64,000 nucleotides of DNA, taken from contig OX439039.1 of NCBI GenBank assembly GCA_949317995.1, forward strand, positions 52,132,785 to 52,196,784, read 5' to 3'. This document shows, one piece after another, positions 30,385 through 42,222 of the stretch; positions within the stretch are counted from its first letter, which is position 1, and each line of letters begins with the position of its first letter. Under the pieces are notes generated by a model. The model was given only the letters and a program-made list of their open reading frames with translations, made no database searches and was not told where the DNA came from. Source of the DNA: Acholoe squamosa (Eukaryota; Annelida; Polychaeta; Phyllodocida; Polynoidae). Both the position numbers and the translations under genes were made by a program.

Positions 30385-32068
30385 CATACGGTCTGGGCCA
30401 CATTGGGCCGCCCGATTTGGGCACTGGTCAGCTTTAAAATGGGCAACCACATTGGGCCCAGGATGGTTTCAAAATGGGCATCCCAAGATGGGTACTTAGC
30501 TGCATAAAGTCTTCCCAGTCTGGGGTGAGAGTGGGTTTGGACAGGGCAGCCTTATCTTCTGAACTGTTCTAAGCTCTGTGATGAGTGTTCCCCCTCCCTC
30601 TCTCTTTTTTGTTCGTCCCTCCCCTATCCATCCCCTACCCCTTCCATCTCCTCCTCATTCCACTCAACCTGCCCTGCCCTTTCCCCCTCTCACCCCGCTC
30701 TGCCCTGCCGTTCTGTCACCCTGCCCTCCCTGGGCCTCCCTAGCCCACTTAAAAGGGTCTATTTCTCCTCTTTCCTATCCCCTCAGGATGTGTGTGGTGC
30801 ACATATGCGCAGGCACTGACACATTCCTCTGTGAATTTGTGTAATGAGGATCTCACCATGAATATGACCTTAGCTGTCGAAATGGTGTTAAACATCTATT
30901 ACTCACTCACTCTCACTCCCAGCCCTCACCCTGCCTTGCCCTGCCCTGCTCTCACCCTGCCCTGCCCTGCCCTGCTCTCGCCCTGCCCTGCTCTCGCCCT
31001 GCCCTGCCCTACTCTCATTCTGCCCTGCCCTCCTCTCACCCTGCCCTGCCCTGCTCTCACCCTTGCCCTGCCCTGCTCTCACCCTGCCCTGACCTGCTCT
31101 CGCCCTGCCATGCCCAGCTCTCACCCTGCCATGCCCTACTCTCACCCTGCACTGCCCTGGTATCTCCTTCGCTCACATGCCCTGCCCTGCCCTGCTCTCA
31201 CCCTGTCCTGCCCTGCTCTTACCCTGCCCTGCTCTCACCCTGCCCTGCCCTCTCACCCTGCTCTGTCCTACCCTCACCCTGCACTGCCCTGGCATCTCCT
31301 TTGCTCACATGCCCTGCCCTGCTCTCACCCTGCCCTGCCCTGCCCTCATCTCACCCTGCCTTGCCCTCTTCTCACCCTGCCCTGCCCTCCTCTCACCCTG
31401 CCCTGCCCTCCCCCCTCCCTTCCCTCCACCACTGCTGTAGGACACTTTCCCTATACCATTAATACACAGGTAGGTTCATAGTAGGGATCCAGATATTTCA
31501 TGTAAAAGGCAACACTGACTAGTCCTGGAAAGAACAGCTTCATGTCTTTCTTTGTACTAGTAGGCTTGCAAGGTGTATTTGTGGTGTGGGGGCAAACAGG
31601 TCCCACACTTAGCAAGGTATAAGAGGACTATATATAGAGGTAATTGAGAAACCAAAAATATCCCCTGCCCCTGCAGGATAGTCCATGGCAGACTCACTAC
31701 AAAGTGGTTTCACAGCACTCCAGGCAGAATTCTACTACCCATACCAAACTTATTTCTTTTAGACATAGGACAACTGGAATAGACTACTAAATCAGATATG
31801 AAGTAATAATGTGCAGACTTTCTCATAGTCTGGAAATACTTAGATGTTTCTAGTCAAAAGTGCAAATCAAGGTCATCTGAGTAGTAGTGGAATGGCAACA
31901 CCATTTCTATTGCACTGAACTTGGAACAAGAGCAGATATGCAGAGGTACAGTCATTCTGAACTTGAAGGCTCTCTTCTCTACTCCTACATAGGGAATTAG
32001 TAGGGGAAGATTGAGGCCAGAATGTCACTTTAATGAATCAAAGTGCCTTGTGTTGGCTGAATGAGTTT
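30385..32068 (+). repeat. Inner part of the left arm of the large inverted repeat
   Basis: The reverse complement of 32486-34148, judged 97-99 percent similar by eye. It contains a CCCTGCCCTG-type low-complexity minisatellite (about 30900-31430) that yields long but meaningless Leu/Pro/Cys-rich open frames on both strands and both arms. Terminal modules near 30385-30480 (CTGGGCCACATTGGGCC, TTTAAAATGGGC) resemble the loop module at 32069-32485. No genes. Confidence 0.9.
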
Positions 32069-32485
32069 CCCAGGTAGCAAAAATGGTGTGGCCCGAGTCT
32101 GGGCCAGAGCGGGCTCCTGATGTGGGCCACACTGGGTTAACACAGTGGGCGCCCGATGGGTTTTGTCCTCAGCAAAGGGTCTGGGCCACACTGGGCTAAC
32201 CGATTCGGGCACAGATCTGTTTAAAATTGGGCTCACCGATTTGGGCTCAAAGTGAGTTTAACATGGGTTTTTGGTGTGGCCTAAAGTGGGCTGCCCGATT
32301 TGATGAAAAATTAGTGGTGACATGTTAAAAATTCTTTCTGAGAAATTTATCCAAAATCTTTTCTTTTTTTTAAAAGTCAATAAGCAACAAATCCTTGAGC
32401 TAATCTAACCCCCCCCCCATCACCAAAGCAGTAAATGCAATATCTACCCAAGTGGAAAGGCAGAGCAGTACCATTCATTTGAATC
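32069..32485 (+). repeat. Loop module of the inverted repeat, inverted copy of 34339-34746
   Basis: Starts CCCAGGTAGCAAAAATGG and ends TTCATTTGAATC. The same 410 bp occurs reversed immediately outside the right arm (34339-34746). It also shares a divergent core (GTTTTGTCCTCAGCAAAGGG, CTGGGCCACACTGGGC) with the arm ends, so loop and arm ends are likely members of one terminal-repeat family. Confidence 0.85.
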
Positions 32486-34338
32486 AAACTCATTCAGCCA
32501 ACACAAGGCACTTTGATTCATTAAAGTGACATTCTGGCCTCAATCTTCCACCACTAATTCCCTATGTAGGAGTAGAGAAGAGAGCCTTCAAGTTCATAAT
32601 GACTGTACCTCTGCATATCTGCTCTTGTTCCAAGTTCAGTGCAATAGAAATGGTGTTGCCATTTCACTACTACTCAGATGACCTTGATTTGCACTTTTGA
32701 CTAGAAACATCTAAGTATTTCCAGACTATGAGAAAGTCTGCACATTATTACTTCATATCTGATTTAGTAGTCTATTCCAGTTGTCCTATGTCTAAAAGAA
32801 ATAAGTTTGGTATGGGTAGTAGAATTCTGCCTGGAGTGCTGTGAAACCACTTTGTAGTGAGTCTGCCATGGACTGGCCTACAGGGGCAGGGGATATTTTT
32901 GGTTTCTCAATTGCCTCTATATATAGTCCTCTTATACCTGGCCAAGTGTGGGACCTGTTTGCCCCCACACCACAAATACACCTTGCAAGCCTACTAGTAC
33001 AAAGAAAGACATGAAGCTGTTCTTTCCAGGACTAGTCAGTGTTGCCTTTTACATGAAATATCTGGATCCCTACTATGAACCTACCTGTGTATTAATGGTA
33101 TAGGGAAAGTGTCCTACAGCAGTGGTGGAGGGAAGGGAGGGGGGAGGGCAGGGCAGGGTGAGAGGAGGGCAGGGCAGGGTGAGAAGAGGGCAAGGCAGGG
33201 TGAGATGAGGGCAGGGCAGGGCAGGGTGAGAGCAGGGCAGGGCATGTGAGCAAAGGAGATGCCAGGGCAGTGCAGGGTGAGAGTAGGACAGGGCAGGGTG
33301 AGAGGGCAGGGCAGGGTGAGAGCAGGGCAGGGTAAGATCAGGGCAGGGCAGGGTGAGAGAAGAGCAGGGCAGGGCATGTGAGCGAAGGAGATGCCAGGGC
33401 AGTGCAGGGTGAGAGCTGGGCATGGCAGGGCGAGAGCAGGTCAGGGCAGGGTGAGAGCAGCGCAGGGCAAGGGTGAGAGCAGGGCAGGGCAGGGTGAGAG
33501 GAGGGCAAGGCAGGGTGAGATGAGGGCAGGGCAGGGCAAGAGCAGGGCAGGGCAGGGTGAGAGCAGGGCAGGGCAGGGTGAGAGCAGGGCAGGGCAAGGC
33601 AGGGTGAGGGCTGGGAGTGAGAGTGAGTGAGTAATAGATGTTTAACGCCATTTCGACAGCTAAGGTCATATTCATGGCGAGATCCTCATTACACAAATTC
33701 ACAGAGGAATGTGTCAGTGCCTGCGCATATGTGCACCACACACATCCTGAGGGGATAGGAAAGAGGAGAAATAGACCCTTTTAAGTGGGCTAGGGAGGCC
33801 CAGGGAGGGCAGGGTAACAGAAGGGCAGGGCAGAGCGGGGTGAGAGGGGGAAAGGGCAGGGCAGGTTGAGTGGAATGAGGAGGAGATGGAAGGGGTAGGG
33901 GATGGATAGGGGAGGGACGAACAAAAAAGAGAGAGGGAGGGGGAACACTCATCACAGAGTTTAGAACAGTTCAGAAGATGAGGCTGCCCTGTCCAAACCC
34001 ACTCTCACCCCTGACTGGGAAGACTTTATGCAGCTAAGTACCCATCTTGGGATGCCCATTTTGAAACCATCCTGGGCCCAATGTGGTTGCCCATTTTAAA
34101 GCTGACCAGTGCCCAAATCGGGCGGCCCAATGTGGCCCAGACCGTATGCTGAGGACAAAACCCGTTGGGAGCCCAACGGGCTCAAGTGGGTTTGCCCGAT
34201 TTGGGCTGCCCTGTGTGGCCCTGACTGGAAACCCAGCATCTGCCGAACCTAAAACCCATGTACTGAATACTGCCCGCTTTGAACCACCTTATCCCGAGTA
34301 AAACCAATTTGGCCCCGAGCGGGCTTGCTACATGGGTT
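32486..34338 (-). repeat. Right arm of the large inverted repeat (uninterrupted)
   Basis: 1853 bp, the reverse complement of 30385-32068 plus 14221-14410. It preserves the undisturbed insertion site of the provirus near 34149. Its CCCTG/CAGGG minisatellite (about 33120-33610) gives spurious open frames. Confidence 0.9.
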
Positions 34339-34746
34339 GATTCAAATGAATGGTACTGCTCTGCCTTTCCACTTGGGTAGATATTGCATTTACTGCTTTG
34401 GTCAGGGGGGGGGGGTTAGATTAGCTCAAGGATTTGTTGCTTATTGACCTTTAAAAAAAAAGAAAAGATTTTGGATAAATTTCTCAAAAAGAATTTTTAA
34501 CATGTCACCACTAATTTTTCATCAAATCGGGCAGCCCACTTTAGGCCACACAAAAAACCCATGTTAAACTCACTTTGAGCCCAAATCGGTGAGCCCAATT
34601 TCAAACAGATCTGTGCCCAAATCGGTTAGCCCAGTGTGGCCCAGACCCTTTGCTGAGGACAAAACCCATCTGTGTTAACCCAGTGTGGCCCACATCAGGA
34701 GCCCGCTCTGGCCCAGACTCAGGCCACACCATTTTTGCTACCTGGG
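34339..34746 (-). repeat. Terminal module flanking the right arm
   Basis: The reverse complement of the loop 32069-32485, ending CTACCTGGG at 34746. The left arm has no such module outside it (14220 leftwards is unrelated), so the composite is asymmetric. Confidence 0.85.
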
Positions 34747-35236
34747 AAGCGCCTTTAGTAGCAAATCAGAGAGTGGACGAAAACTTTGTCCACCTCGGCC
34801 CACTACCAAAAACAATATGGCGATACACAAGGTTCCGTGACGTCATTTCCATGCTCGAAATTGGAGTCACGAGAGGTCAGCCGAGACTGGACGCGATGAT
34901 GTCATACGCCTAACACGTGCGGACCGTGAAAATATAAACAAATGATTGTTTTAGGGTTATTATCGTTAGCTGTCGACTCGTCTGGGGATTTGTGTGGAGT
35001 TTATGGAAAGCTTAAGTTAATCCACCGGATTATCCATCCACTACCCACTGGTACATCATACAGCAATGACAAACACATCTTTCAGGTCAGCTGTTATGCT
35101 CTCGCACACACATATAACATTGAACGAGGTTACAGGACATTACACTTGTTGTGTTTATAGGTTAGGTCACTGCAGTCCTCTGGGCCAGTCTAGGACTGCC
35201 GCGGACGATTACCCCCTCATCAGGTAATTCCTTTCT
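34747..35236. other. Non-coding stretch with CRE-like sites
   Basis: Contains CGTGACGTCATTTCC (palindromic TGACGTCA, near 34838) and ATGATGTCATACG, then AAATATAAACAAATG. A 72-codon plus-strand frame (34942-35160) starts with a signal-like hydrophobic stretch but has no domain. It could be LTR or promoter remnants of the adjacent minus-strand gypsy. Confidence 0.35.
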
Positions 35237-36960
35237 GGACCTGATAGTTCAAAGAGCCTGCTCTAGGGGTCCTGTAGCCTTCAGGGCTCCTTTCCTCTTC
35301 TTGCCGTCTACTACCGCCGAGACTTTTTTAACACCACCACGCTTAGTCTTTGGTAACGTTGGTGGCTTTCCAATAGGTACCTTTTTAGGTCTGCCCCGTT
35401 TCCTTCCGGGTTACGGGTCAGCTTCCTGGTCAGAGATTCGATTCATATTCAGAAGCTTATCGAATCCTTCACCGCACATTTCTATGGAGGTCTCCCTCCC
35501 AGACCATATTCTTAATCATTGGACTTATAAAATCATCCAATATCAGATTTAATAATTAGTTTACAATCACTTATAACCTGGGTTACAGTGAACAGACCAA
35601 TTGGATGCTAATTTAATATTTCGCAGAGGTTCATGTAACCTCAGTACTCTATCTCCGGGTTTGAACTTTCTTATCTTTAAGTCCACATCATAGCCCACTT
35701 TCTGCCAGTGAGCACTCTTTTCTAAGTCAATTCGGACAGATTCGTAAGCTTTTTTGAATCTGTTCCTTAAACATTCGACAAAGACTACAAGGTAGTTCAG
35801 GGGCCATACCTATGACTCTGAATACTCAGTGGGCGGGCATTATCAAATCTTCTCCGAATACTAACAGATTGGGGGAACAATTAGTACTCGAATGTACGGT
35901 ACTGTTGTAAGCATGTGACACAAAGTGTCATTGCTCATCCCAGTCATCCATATTCTCATTCACTAGTAAATTGAAAACTTGGATTAGGGTTCCATTGAAT
36001 CTTTCCACCAAACCGTCACTCTAGGGAAGATATGGATTAGTCCTAGTCTTACAAATAGCTAAGTATTCGCACATAATTTGCCATAAGTTTGATTCGAATT
36101 CTTGGCCTTGATCGCTATGTAGCATCAAGGGCACACCAAAAGTCAGCACCCAGCCTTTAACAAAGGCTTCAGCACATCCCACGGCTTTATGATCCGGTAG
36201 TGGAAAGACTTTCGTATACTTTGTATAATAGTCACATACTACCATCATGCAGGTGTTTCATTAGCAGTTTTATTAAATCCGCTAATGATGTCTACACCGA
36301 CTCGGGCAAATCGCACACCAAATAACTCCTGTGAGAGAGGTAATTTGCCCATTCTGGGTCCTGGTTTATTTTTACAAAAATCAGGACAGGTGAGAATCCA
36401 CCTCAGTAGGTGACATTCCGGGCCAGTAGTATTTCCAAGATAAACGTGCTAGAGACCGTTTCTTTCCAAAATGACCACTAGTCCTATGTCCATGACAATA
36501 ATACATAATGTCACACCTCATTACATGTGGGATAACCACTTGCATAAGTCTCTCACCATTCCTACATGGTTTCCATTGGTATAAGATACCCTTTTGGACT
36601 TCTAACTTGGCCTATTGAGCAAGAAATCTTCTCATTTCTCGGTTTTCCAATGGAACTACCGGTCTGGCTGGACGTATACCCGTTGGTACCAATTGTAGTA
36701 GCTTAGCAGTTATCGAGTCAGTTTCTTAGAATTATTTTATGGTATCCATAGACCAATCCAATACGCTGGCTACCCGGGTTTCGAATGGTATTCGAATCCC
36801 AGCTAACACTGCTCTATGTGCTCCACAGTCAGTACAATCCAGATTATCACATTTCCGAATTGGTATCCGAGACAAGGGGTCTGCATTAATATGCTTCACT
36901 CCGGGTCTATGCTGAATTTGACAATGTTCTAGTCCATATTCAGACAGGTGAGCTAGCCAT
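35237..36960 (-). pseudogene. Second gypsy: integrase and C-terminal tail (decayed)
   Basis: Minus-strand fragments give an integrase core with CDYYTKYTKVFPL and LMLHSDQGQEFES (36248-36021), an SDGLVERFN motif just past a stop (near 36010), a C-terminal region near 35600-35700, and a basic end with an AT-hook-like GRKRGRPKKVP (near 35400), finishing in a TGA at about 35237. Upstream, 36960-36250 holds an RNase H end with a Cys-rich CDNLDCTDCG segment (near 36835) and integrase N-terminal remnants. Multiple stops and frame changes make it non-functional. Confidence 0.75.
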
Positions 36961-37112
36961 CTGCCTCACATTCCTTCAGCATCTCGGAAGTTCAATAACC
37001 ATCTTAACGAGGAGAGATCCATCATAGAGTAAAGTCAGTTATGTTTAAACTTCTTAGTGTACACAACTACTGTTAGCAACTCATGTTTGGTTGTGCAATA
37101 GTTGTGTTGAGT

Positions 37113-38057
37113 TTAACTCAAAGTATTACTAGCAAATGCTATTGGTATTTCTACTCCATTTTGGACCTGTGATAGAGCAGCACCAATGCTTTTGTTGCTA
37201 GCATCTGTATCCAGTATGAAATGATCCGTTTCATTCGGATATTGCAATACTGGAGTACTCGTGAACAGATCCTTTAGCTTTTTAAAAGCTTGATCCTGTT
37301 CATATCCCCAAGGAAATTTTTCCTTGGTACTTCCTGGGGTCCAGTTAGCCAGAATCTGCAAAGGATAACTAACTCTAGAATAATTCAGAATAAACTCCCG
37401 ATAATAGGAACAGAATCTCAAGAATGACCTGACTTCTTTCGGGGTTCTGGGTCTACTCCAATTCGTAACTGATTCTATCTACTCCGGATCAGCCTTTATT
37501 CCTTCATTTGAAATGATGTGGCCCAAATAATTCATGGACTTTTTGAACAAATGAAATTTCTTAGGTTTTAGTTTAAGACCATTAGAAATGATTCGTTCCA
37601 AAACTAACTTGAGGTTATGAGAGATTTCCTCAAATGACTTTCCAAATACTATCACATCATCAAGGTATACTAGACACTTTTTCCACAGTAGATCACTCAA
37701 CAGAATTTCTATCATTGCTTCAAAGGTGGCTGGTGCATTGCACAAACCAAAAGGCATAACATTGTATTGAAACAATACAATATGACGATCATATCCTGTT
37801 CTTATTGATTTTCTCTTCTGCAACTCTTTTCTTAGCCAGAGGTAATCTTTATACGGAATCTTGAAAGTCTTTGTGGTTCGACCCAAAGGTTCAACAGGTT
37901 TAGCAAATGCATTCTTGTATTGCTCAAACAACTCAAGTAGATCCCTCTTATGTTCCAGATCCTCAAAGAAGGTTTCCTCATACAACTTTTTCAAATTGTC
38001 TGAGATATCCTTGGGATCATTGGCTTTTGGTAATTTAAGGCTACTATCTGTGACCAT
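37113..38057 (-). pseudogene. Second gypsy: reverse transcriptase and RNase H (decayed, RT internally deleted)
   Basis: 38057-37479 is open and carries YLDD (37656-37667), MPFGLCNAPATF and LGHIIS. The sequence jumps from an RKELQK helix directly to the LFQYNVMPFG strand (near 37800), skipping the RT block that holds the first catalytic aspartate, so about 90-100 residues are missing without breaking the frame. After a stop near 37480 the RNase H start continues (37421-37113) with FILDTDASNKSIGAALSQ. It lies in order between protease (38787) and integrase (36248). Confidence 0.85.
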
Positions 38058-38319
38058 TTCAGAAAGGGTTACACTTCCAAAAACATACCCCTTCTTTAAA
38101 TAGATAGGTCTAGTACTCAGGTTCGAAACTAGTACTACTGTCCAGGATGCGTTTTAGCTACAATAGTTTCCATGGACGTCAATCCGATACTAGACAAGTC
38201 TATCACATCTGGTTTTATTGCTGCGGTCTGATTCCTCATCGCAGGATCACTTCGTAGAAATACATCACAAGCTACTTCCGCAGGAATCCGGACAGTTTGT
38301 GCCACTGAGACCATACTGC

Positions 38320-38787
38320 TTATTGTTGCAATACACACCTTACTTTCACAGGATACGGGTATTTCACACTCAGTACTAAGGACTGTGGTTCCAACATCAC
38401 ACCATACAATGATGCGAAATCTGACCCTAATAGCCCTTCATCGGATATATCCGCAGTGGTTGCACCCATGACAAAGTCATTTATGCCATCCAACTGCAGC
38501 TTCAAACATGTTCTACCATACATCCGCATTCTACTGCCGTCGGCCGTCTGAGCACTTCCTCCTGATAGGGGAGTTTCATGCACATCCAGGATAAGATCAT
38601 AGAATTTCTTGGAGACACAAGAGTGGCTTGCTCTTGTATCAACTAGAAATTCAGCAGAACTTCCGTAGACAGTAAGGCAAACATACCACCATCTTCCTTT
38701 TAGCAGGGAAGGTGTATTCAATACTGAGTTTCCCCTGTGCTCCCTGGGCACCTGATATATCGGGTTCCCTAACCTTTCGGATTCCAC
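38320..38787 (-). pseudogene. Second gypsy: aspartic protease, active-site glycine lost
   Basis: 155 codons with LVDTRASHSCVSKKF (about 38644-38600) where retroviral-type proteases have Asp-Thr-Gly, and LLGSDFASLYGV further on. Arg in place of Gly in the active-site loop should abolish activity. It follows the zinc knuckle (38947-39006) as in a gag-pol order. Confidence 0.8.
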
Positions 38788-38891
38788 TCTTTGATCTGGT
38801 GTTAGGCGAAATTTGCTACTATATGAGAGTCTGTATCACGGTTGGTGATACTATGGCAAGTAATTTCACTGGGATCCTCTTGCTTGCCTCT

Positions 38892-39700
38892 TCAGTTTTC
38901 CTCTGTATCAACAATGGAAAAACTACCCTGTGATCTAGGCACAGGTTTCTCGGCCGTACATTCGGCAGCATAATGCCCCAGAGTTTGACATCTGAAACAT
39001 CTCATCTGAGATTTATCCACCCGGGGGCGTCTCGGAGCTTCAGTCAGACGAGTGACTAAGGTCTCTACTAAATCCATAGGTGCGGCTGAAGCAGCCACAG
39101 TTGGAAAACTTACGGTTTTAGTTACCGGGGAACGGCAAACACAAAGGTGCTGTCCAAAAAGGATTATGGGGTAAACCCAATAATCTCTTTTTTCTATCAT
39201 AGCCATCGATGGTCATAAATAGATCACTAAAGGAAGTTTCATCCTTCCATGAATCCCATAGTAATTGCTTATGGTCATCATCTCGCAATCCCCCAAAGAA
39301 TTGTGTAAACAACTCTTGCAGGTAACAATCATCATCGTGAGCCTAATTTGGTCGAGCTTTAGACAACAGATCTTGCAGTTCTAATCCAAAAACCTTGTGG
39401 GATTCTTTCGGCTTCTGAGTCCTCTTCTTGAAAGTGACCCAGGGATCCTCTGTCACAATACAGCCGAATAGATAGGCAGCACACTCGACCAATTGGTCGT
39501 AAGTACCGTATATTCCATATGCAGTTCTCCATTGATTCAGAGCAACCTTTCCGCCCTTACTTAACCAGCAAATGAGGTAAGGTAAGGCCTCTTCCTTAGG
39601 ACCAGATTGTCTCCAGGTTGAGTATCCACCATCCTGGAAATTCGAATGGGCTTGCACCGTTGTAGTCCAGGCTTTCTGAAGCGGGAAAATGGCACACGGC
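38892..39700 (-). pseudogene. Second gypsy: Gag with CCHC knuckle (decayed)
   Basis: The order on the minus strand is a Gag capsid-like piece (39657-39343, with WRTAYGIYGTYDQL and WVTFKKRTQKPKES), a second piece in another frame (39312-39118, ELFTQFFGGLRDDDHKQLL), and a knuckle CFRCQTLGHYAAEC (39206-38892 frame) fitting C-x2-C-x4-H-x4-C. Stops and frame changes separate the parts. It differs from the Gag at 16664, which has no knuckle, so this is a separate gypsy lineage. Confidence 0.8.
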
Positions 39701-39823
39701 TAGAAGACGTAGGCGAACGGGCTCTAGAGGAAAACTTATCGATTTACCGGTTGTGATCATTGCTCATCGATTATTTTCGCACACATTCTCCATGAATACT
39801 TGGATTATACAATATCACCCTAA

Positions 39824-40306
39824 ATGAGTACCTACAACACCATATCGACCAGGAAAAATAGCTCTAAACCTCTACTCTGTCTCGACGAGAAAGGCTTGCC
39901 CAAGATGGCGGACATTTCAAAGGTAAACAAACCGAACGGAGACCAAACCGTACCGCTCCTTCCACCTCTAACTTACAATGCCAAACCCAAAGATATTATT
40001 GACAAAATAAATGAAATCGACACTAGGTTAAACCTCCAGGCCACTATTAGCCAACGTACACTTGAATTACTTCAAGGATTAGAAAAGCGCATTTACGGTG
40101 ATGAAGGCGCTGTCAAATCTAAAGTCACTCTCCCACAGCTAGAAACCCGCATTGACACGATTGACACTACCTTAACTGGCCATAGTGACAGCATAACCAA
40201 AAACTCTAACGATGTCAACAAGGTCAAATCTAGTTGTGACAGCTATGAGGAAAGCTTCATAAATATAGCTATGACTGGACTTCATTTAATCAGACTAATA
40301 GTGTAG
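39824..40306 (+). pseudogene. LINE ORF1, N-terminal part
   Basis: 160 codons from ATG 39824. Residues about 50-150 are helical and charged with KDIIDKINEIDTRLNLQ and LPQLETRIDTIDTTL, a likely coiled coil as in LINE ORF1 trimers. The last ~17 residues are read through ORF2-derived sequence in the wrong frame. No CCHC knuckle or RRM remains. Confidence 0.65.
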
Positions 40307-42222
40307 ATACTGCCTGGGATGAATATGAAAAAGCAGTTCGTTCAATCCTTGATACTTATTGTCCAGTACATAAATTCACTGTTAATAAATTAAGAGACCC
40401 ATGGATTACCCCGCAAGTTATTGAACTCATCAGAGATAAAAATTCTAAATTAAAGGCAGCTCGGAAATCCAAAGCTGAAAGGGACTGGAAATCTGCTGAT
40501 AAATTAAGAAATAAATCTAATAAATTGGTCAGTAAAGCACGAAGATTATTTTACAAAGAACAAACAGAGATTTATAAAAATGACCATCGTAAATTTTGGA
40601 GGATTATAAATAAATTGATCCCTGGTCATGAAAATAGAGCTGGTGACATAAATTTGGTGGATCACGAAAATCCTAATACAACCATCCCTAGAAATGAAAC
40701 TTCTGATTTTATCAATGAGTACTTCTCCAACATTGGACCAAAATTAGCTACTAATATGCACACACCGTGGAAAAGTTATGATCCACCGACTGTTAATACC
40801 ATAACTAATTTCCAAACCAATGTCCAAGAAGTCAATAGACTGGTTCATGACATTAATCCACTCAAATCCTCAGCAATTGACCAGATATCATCAAAAATTT
40901 TAAAGAAAGTTTTCTCACACGATCCCAATAAACTTGTTAAAATCTTTAACCTATCCTTTGCAACAGCCACTATACCGGTTAAATGGAAAATTTCCCAAGT
41001 TACCCCTATCCCGAAATCTGGAAATTTGAAATTGGTAAATAATTATAGGCCTATCTCATTGATTCCCTTACCTTGTAAATTAATTGAAAAAATTGTTCAC
41101 AATAGATTATATGGGTTCTTAACTGATGAAAATATTTTAACAAAATTTCAAGGTGGTTTTCGCCCTGGCTTCAGCACAGTTGACACTCTTGCTAAATTCA
41201 CTGATGATATTAAAAGAGACCTTAATGTAGGAAATTCCACTGTTGCTGCTTTCATTGATTTGAGGAAAGCCTTTGATACTGTGGACCACAGTGTTCTTCT
41301 CATTAAACTTCATAACTATGGTATAAGATCTGACACATATCATTGGTTCAAAAATTATTTATTTGATAGAAAACAAATTGTTAAGGCAAACGGTATTGCT
41401 TCTAAAATGTATAATGTAATATGTGGTGTTCCTCAAGGATCAATATTAGGTCCGTTGCTTTTTCTAGTATATGTCAATGATGTAATTAAATGTATAAAAA
41501 ACTGTAAAATCAGGTTATATGCTGATGATACTGTGATCTATACTTCGCATAATAATTTTGAAACTGCCAAAATGGGTCTACAGGAAGACCTAGAAATGTA
41601 TAACACTTGGTGTGAACAAAATAAGTTATCGGTTAATATTGCTAAAACCAAAATAATGATTTTCTCATCTTGTACCATGAAACTCAGTACTTTACAAGCC
41701 AATATTACCATGAATAATATGCTACTACAAGTTGTACCTAGTTATAAATATCTTGGAGTCATATTGGATCCTTTTCTGAATTATAGTCTACATATTAAAA
41801 ATCAGGCTAAAACAATTGCCCATAAAACATACTTATTATGTAATCTAAGGAAATATGCTCAAAACCGGTGTTTAAAGATTTGTCTCAAAGTGCCCCATCT
41901 CACCAGTACTCGCTATATTCACCACATATCCAACTGTAACCTCTTATCTGATAGAAGATTAACTCACCTATTGAACTATATGTATACAAGATCTAGATGT
42001 AATGAATATATAGACCACAGACAGATAAGAACAAGACAACATTTGGCTCCTACATGCAAGGTATTATTTCCTAATACTGTTTCTTACATGAAAAGTATTG
42101 AATATTTTGGTGCCGTAAGTTGGAATGCTCTTCCTATAATCCGTCGTAATACTGAAACTTTATCAATTTTTAAATCTAATAATAAAAAATTATTACGTGA
42201 ACTTGTCCCCAAAATTGGGTGA
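40249..42222 (+). pseudogene. LINE ORF2, reverse transcriptase part without endonuclease
   Basis: The frame is open from 40249 (just after a TGA at 40246-40248) to the stop at 42220-42222; the first ATG is at 40525. It starts in the linker after the endonuclease (DWTSFN, RDPWITPQVI), then RT with KSGN...NNYRPISLI, FQGGFRPGFST, FIDLRKAFDTVDH, GVPQGSILGPLLF and YADD at 41518-41529 (residues 332-335 from the ATG), then a thumb and C-terminal region. Motif style is that of the jockey/CR1 superfamily. The RT core appears intact, but target nicking by this copy would be impossible. Confidence 0.9.

Noticed and set aside
30792..31481. 229-codon frame rich in Leu, Pro and Cys
   Set aside because: It is translation of a CCCTGCCCTG minisatellite; the mirror frame at 33741-33073 arises from the other arm of the inverted repeat.
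34747..35236. 3' LTR of the second gypsy
   Set aside because: It is in the expected position but shows no similarity to the putative 5' LTR at 42674-42986, so it was left as unassigned.
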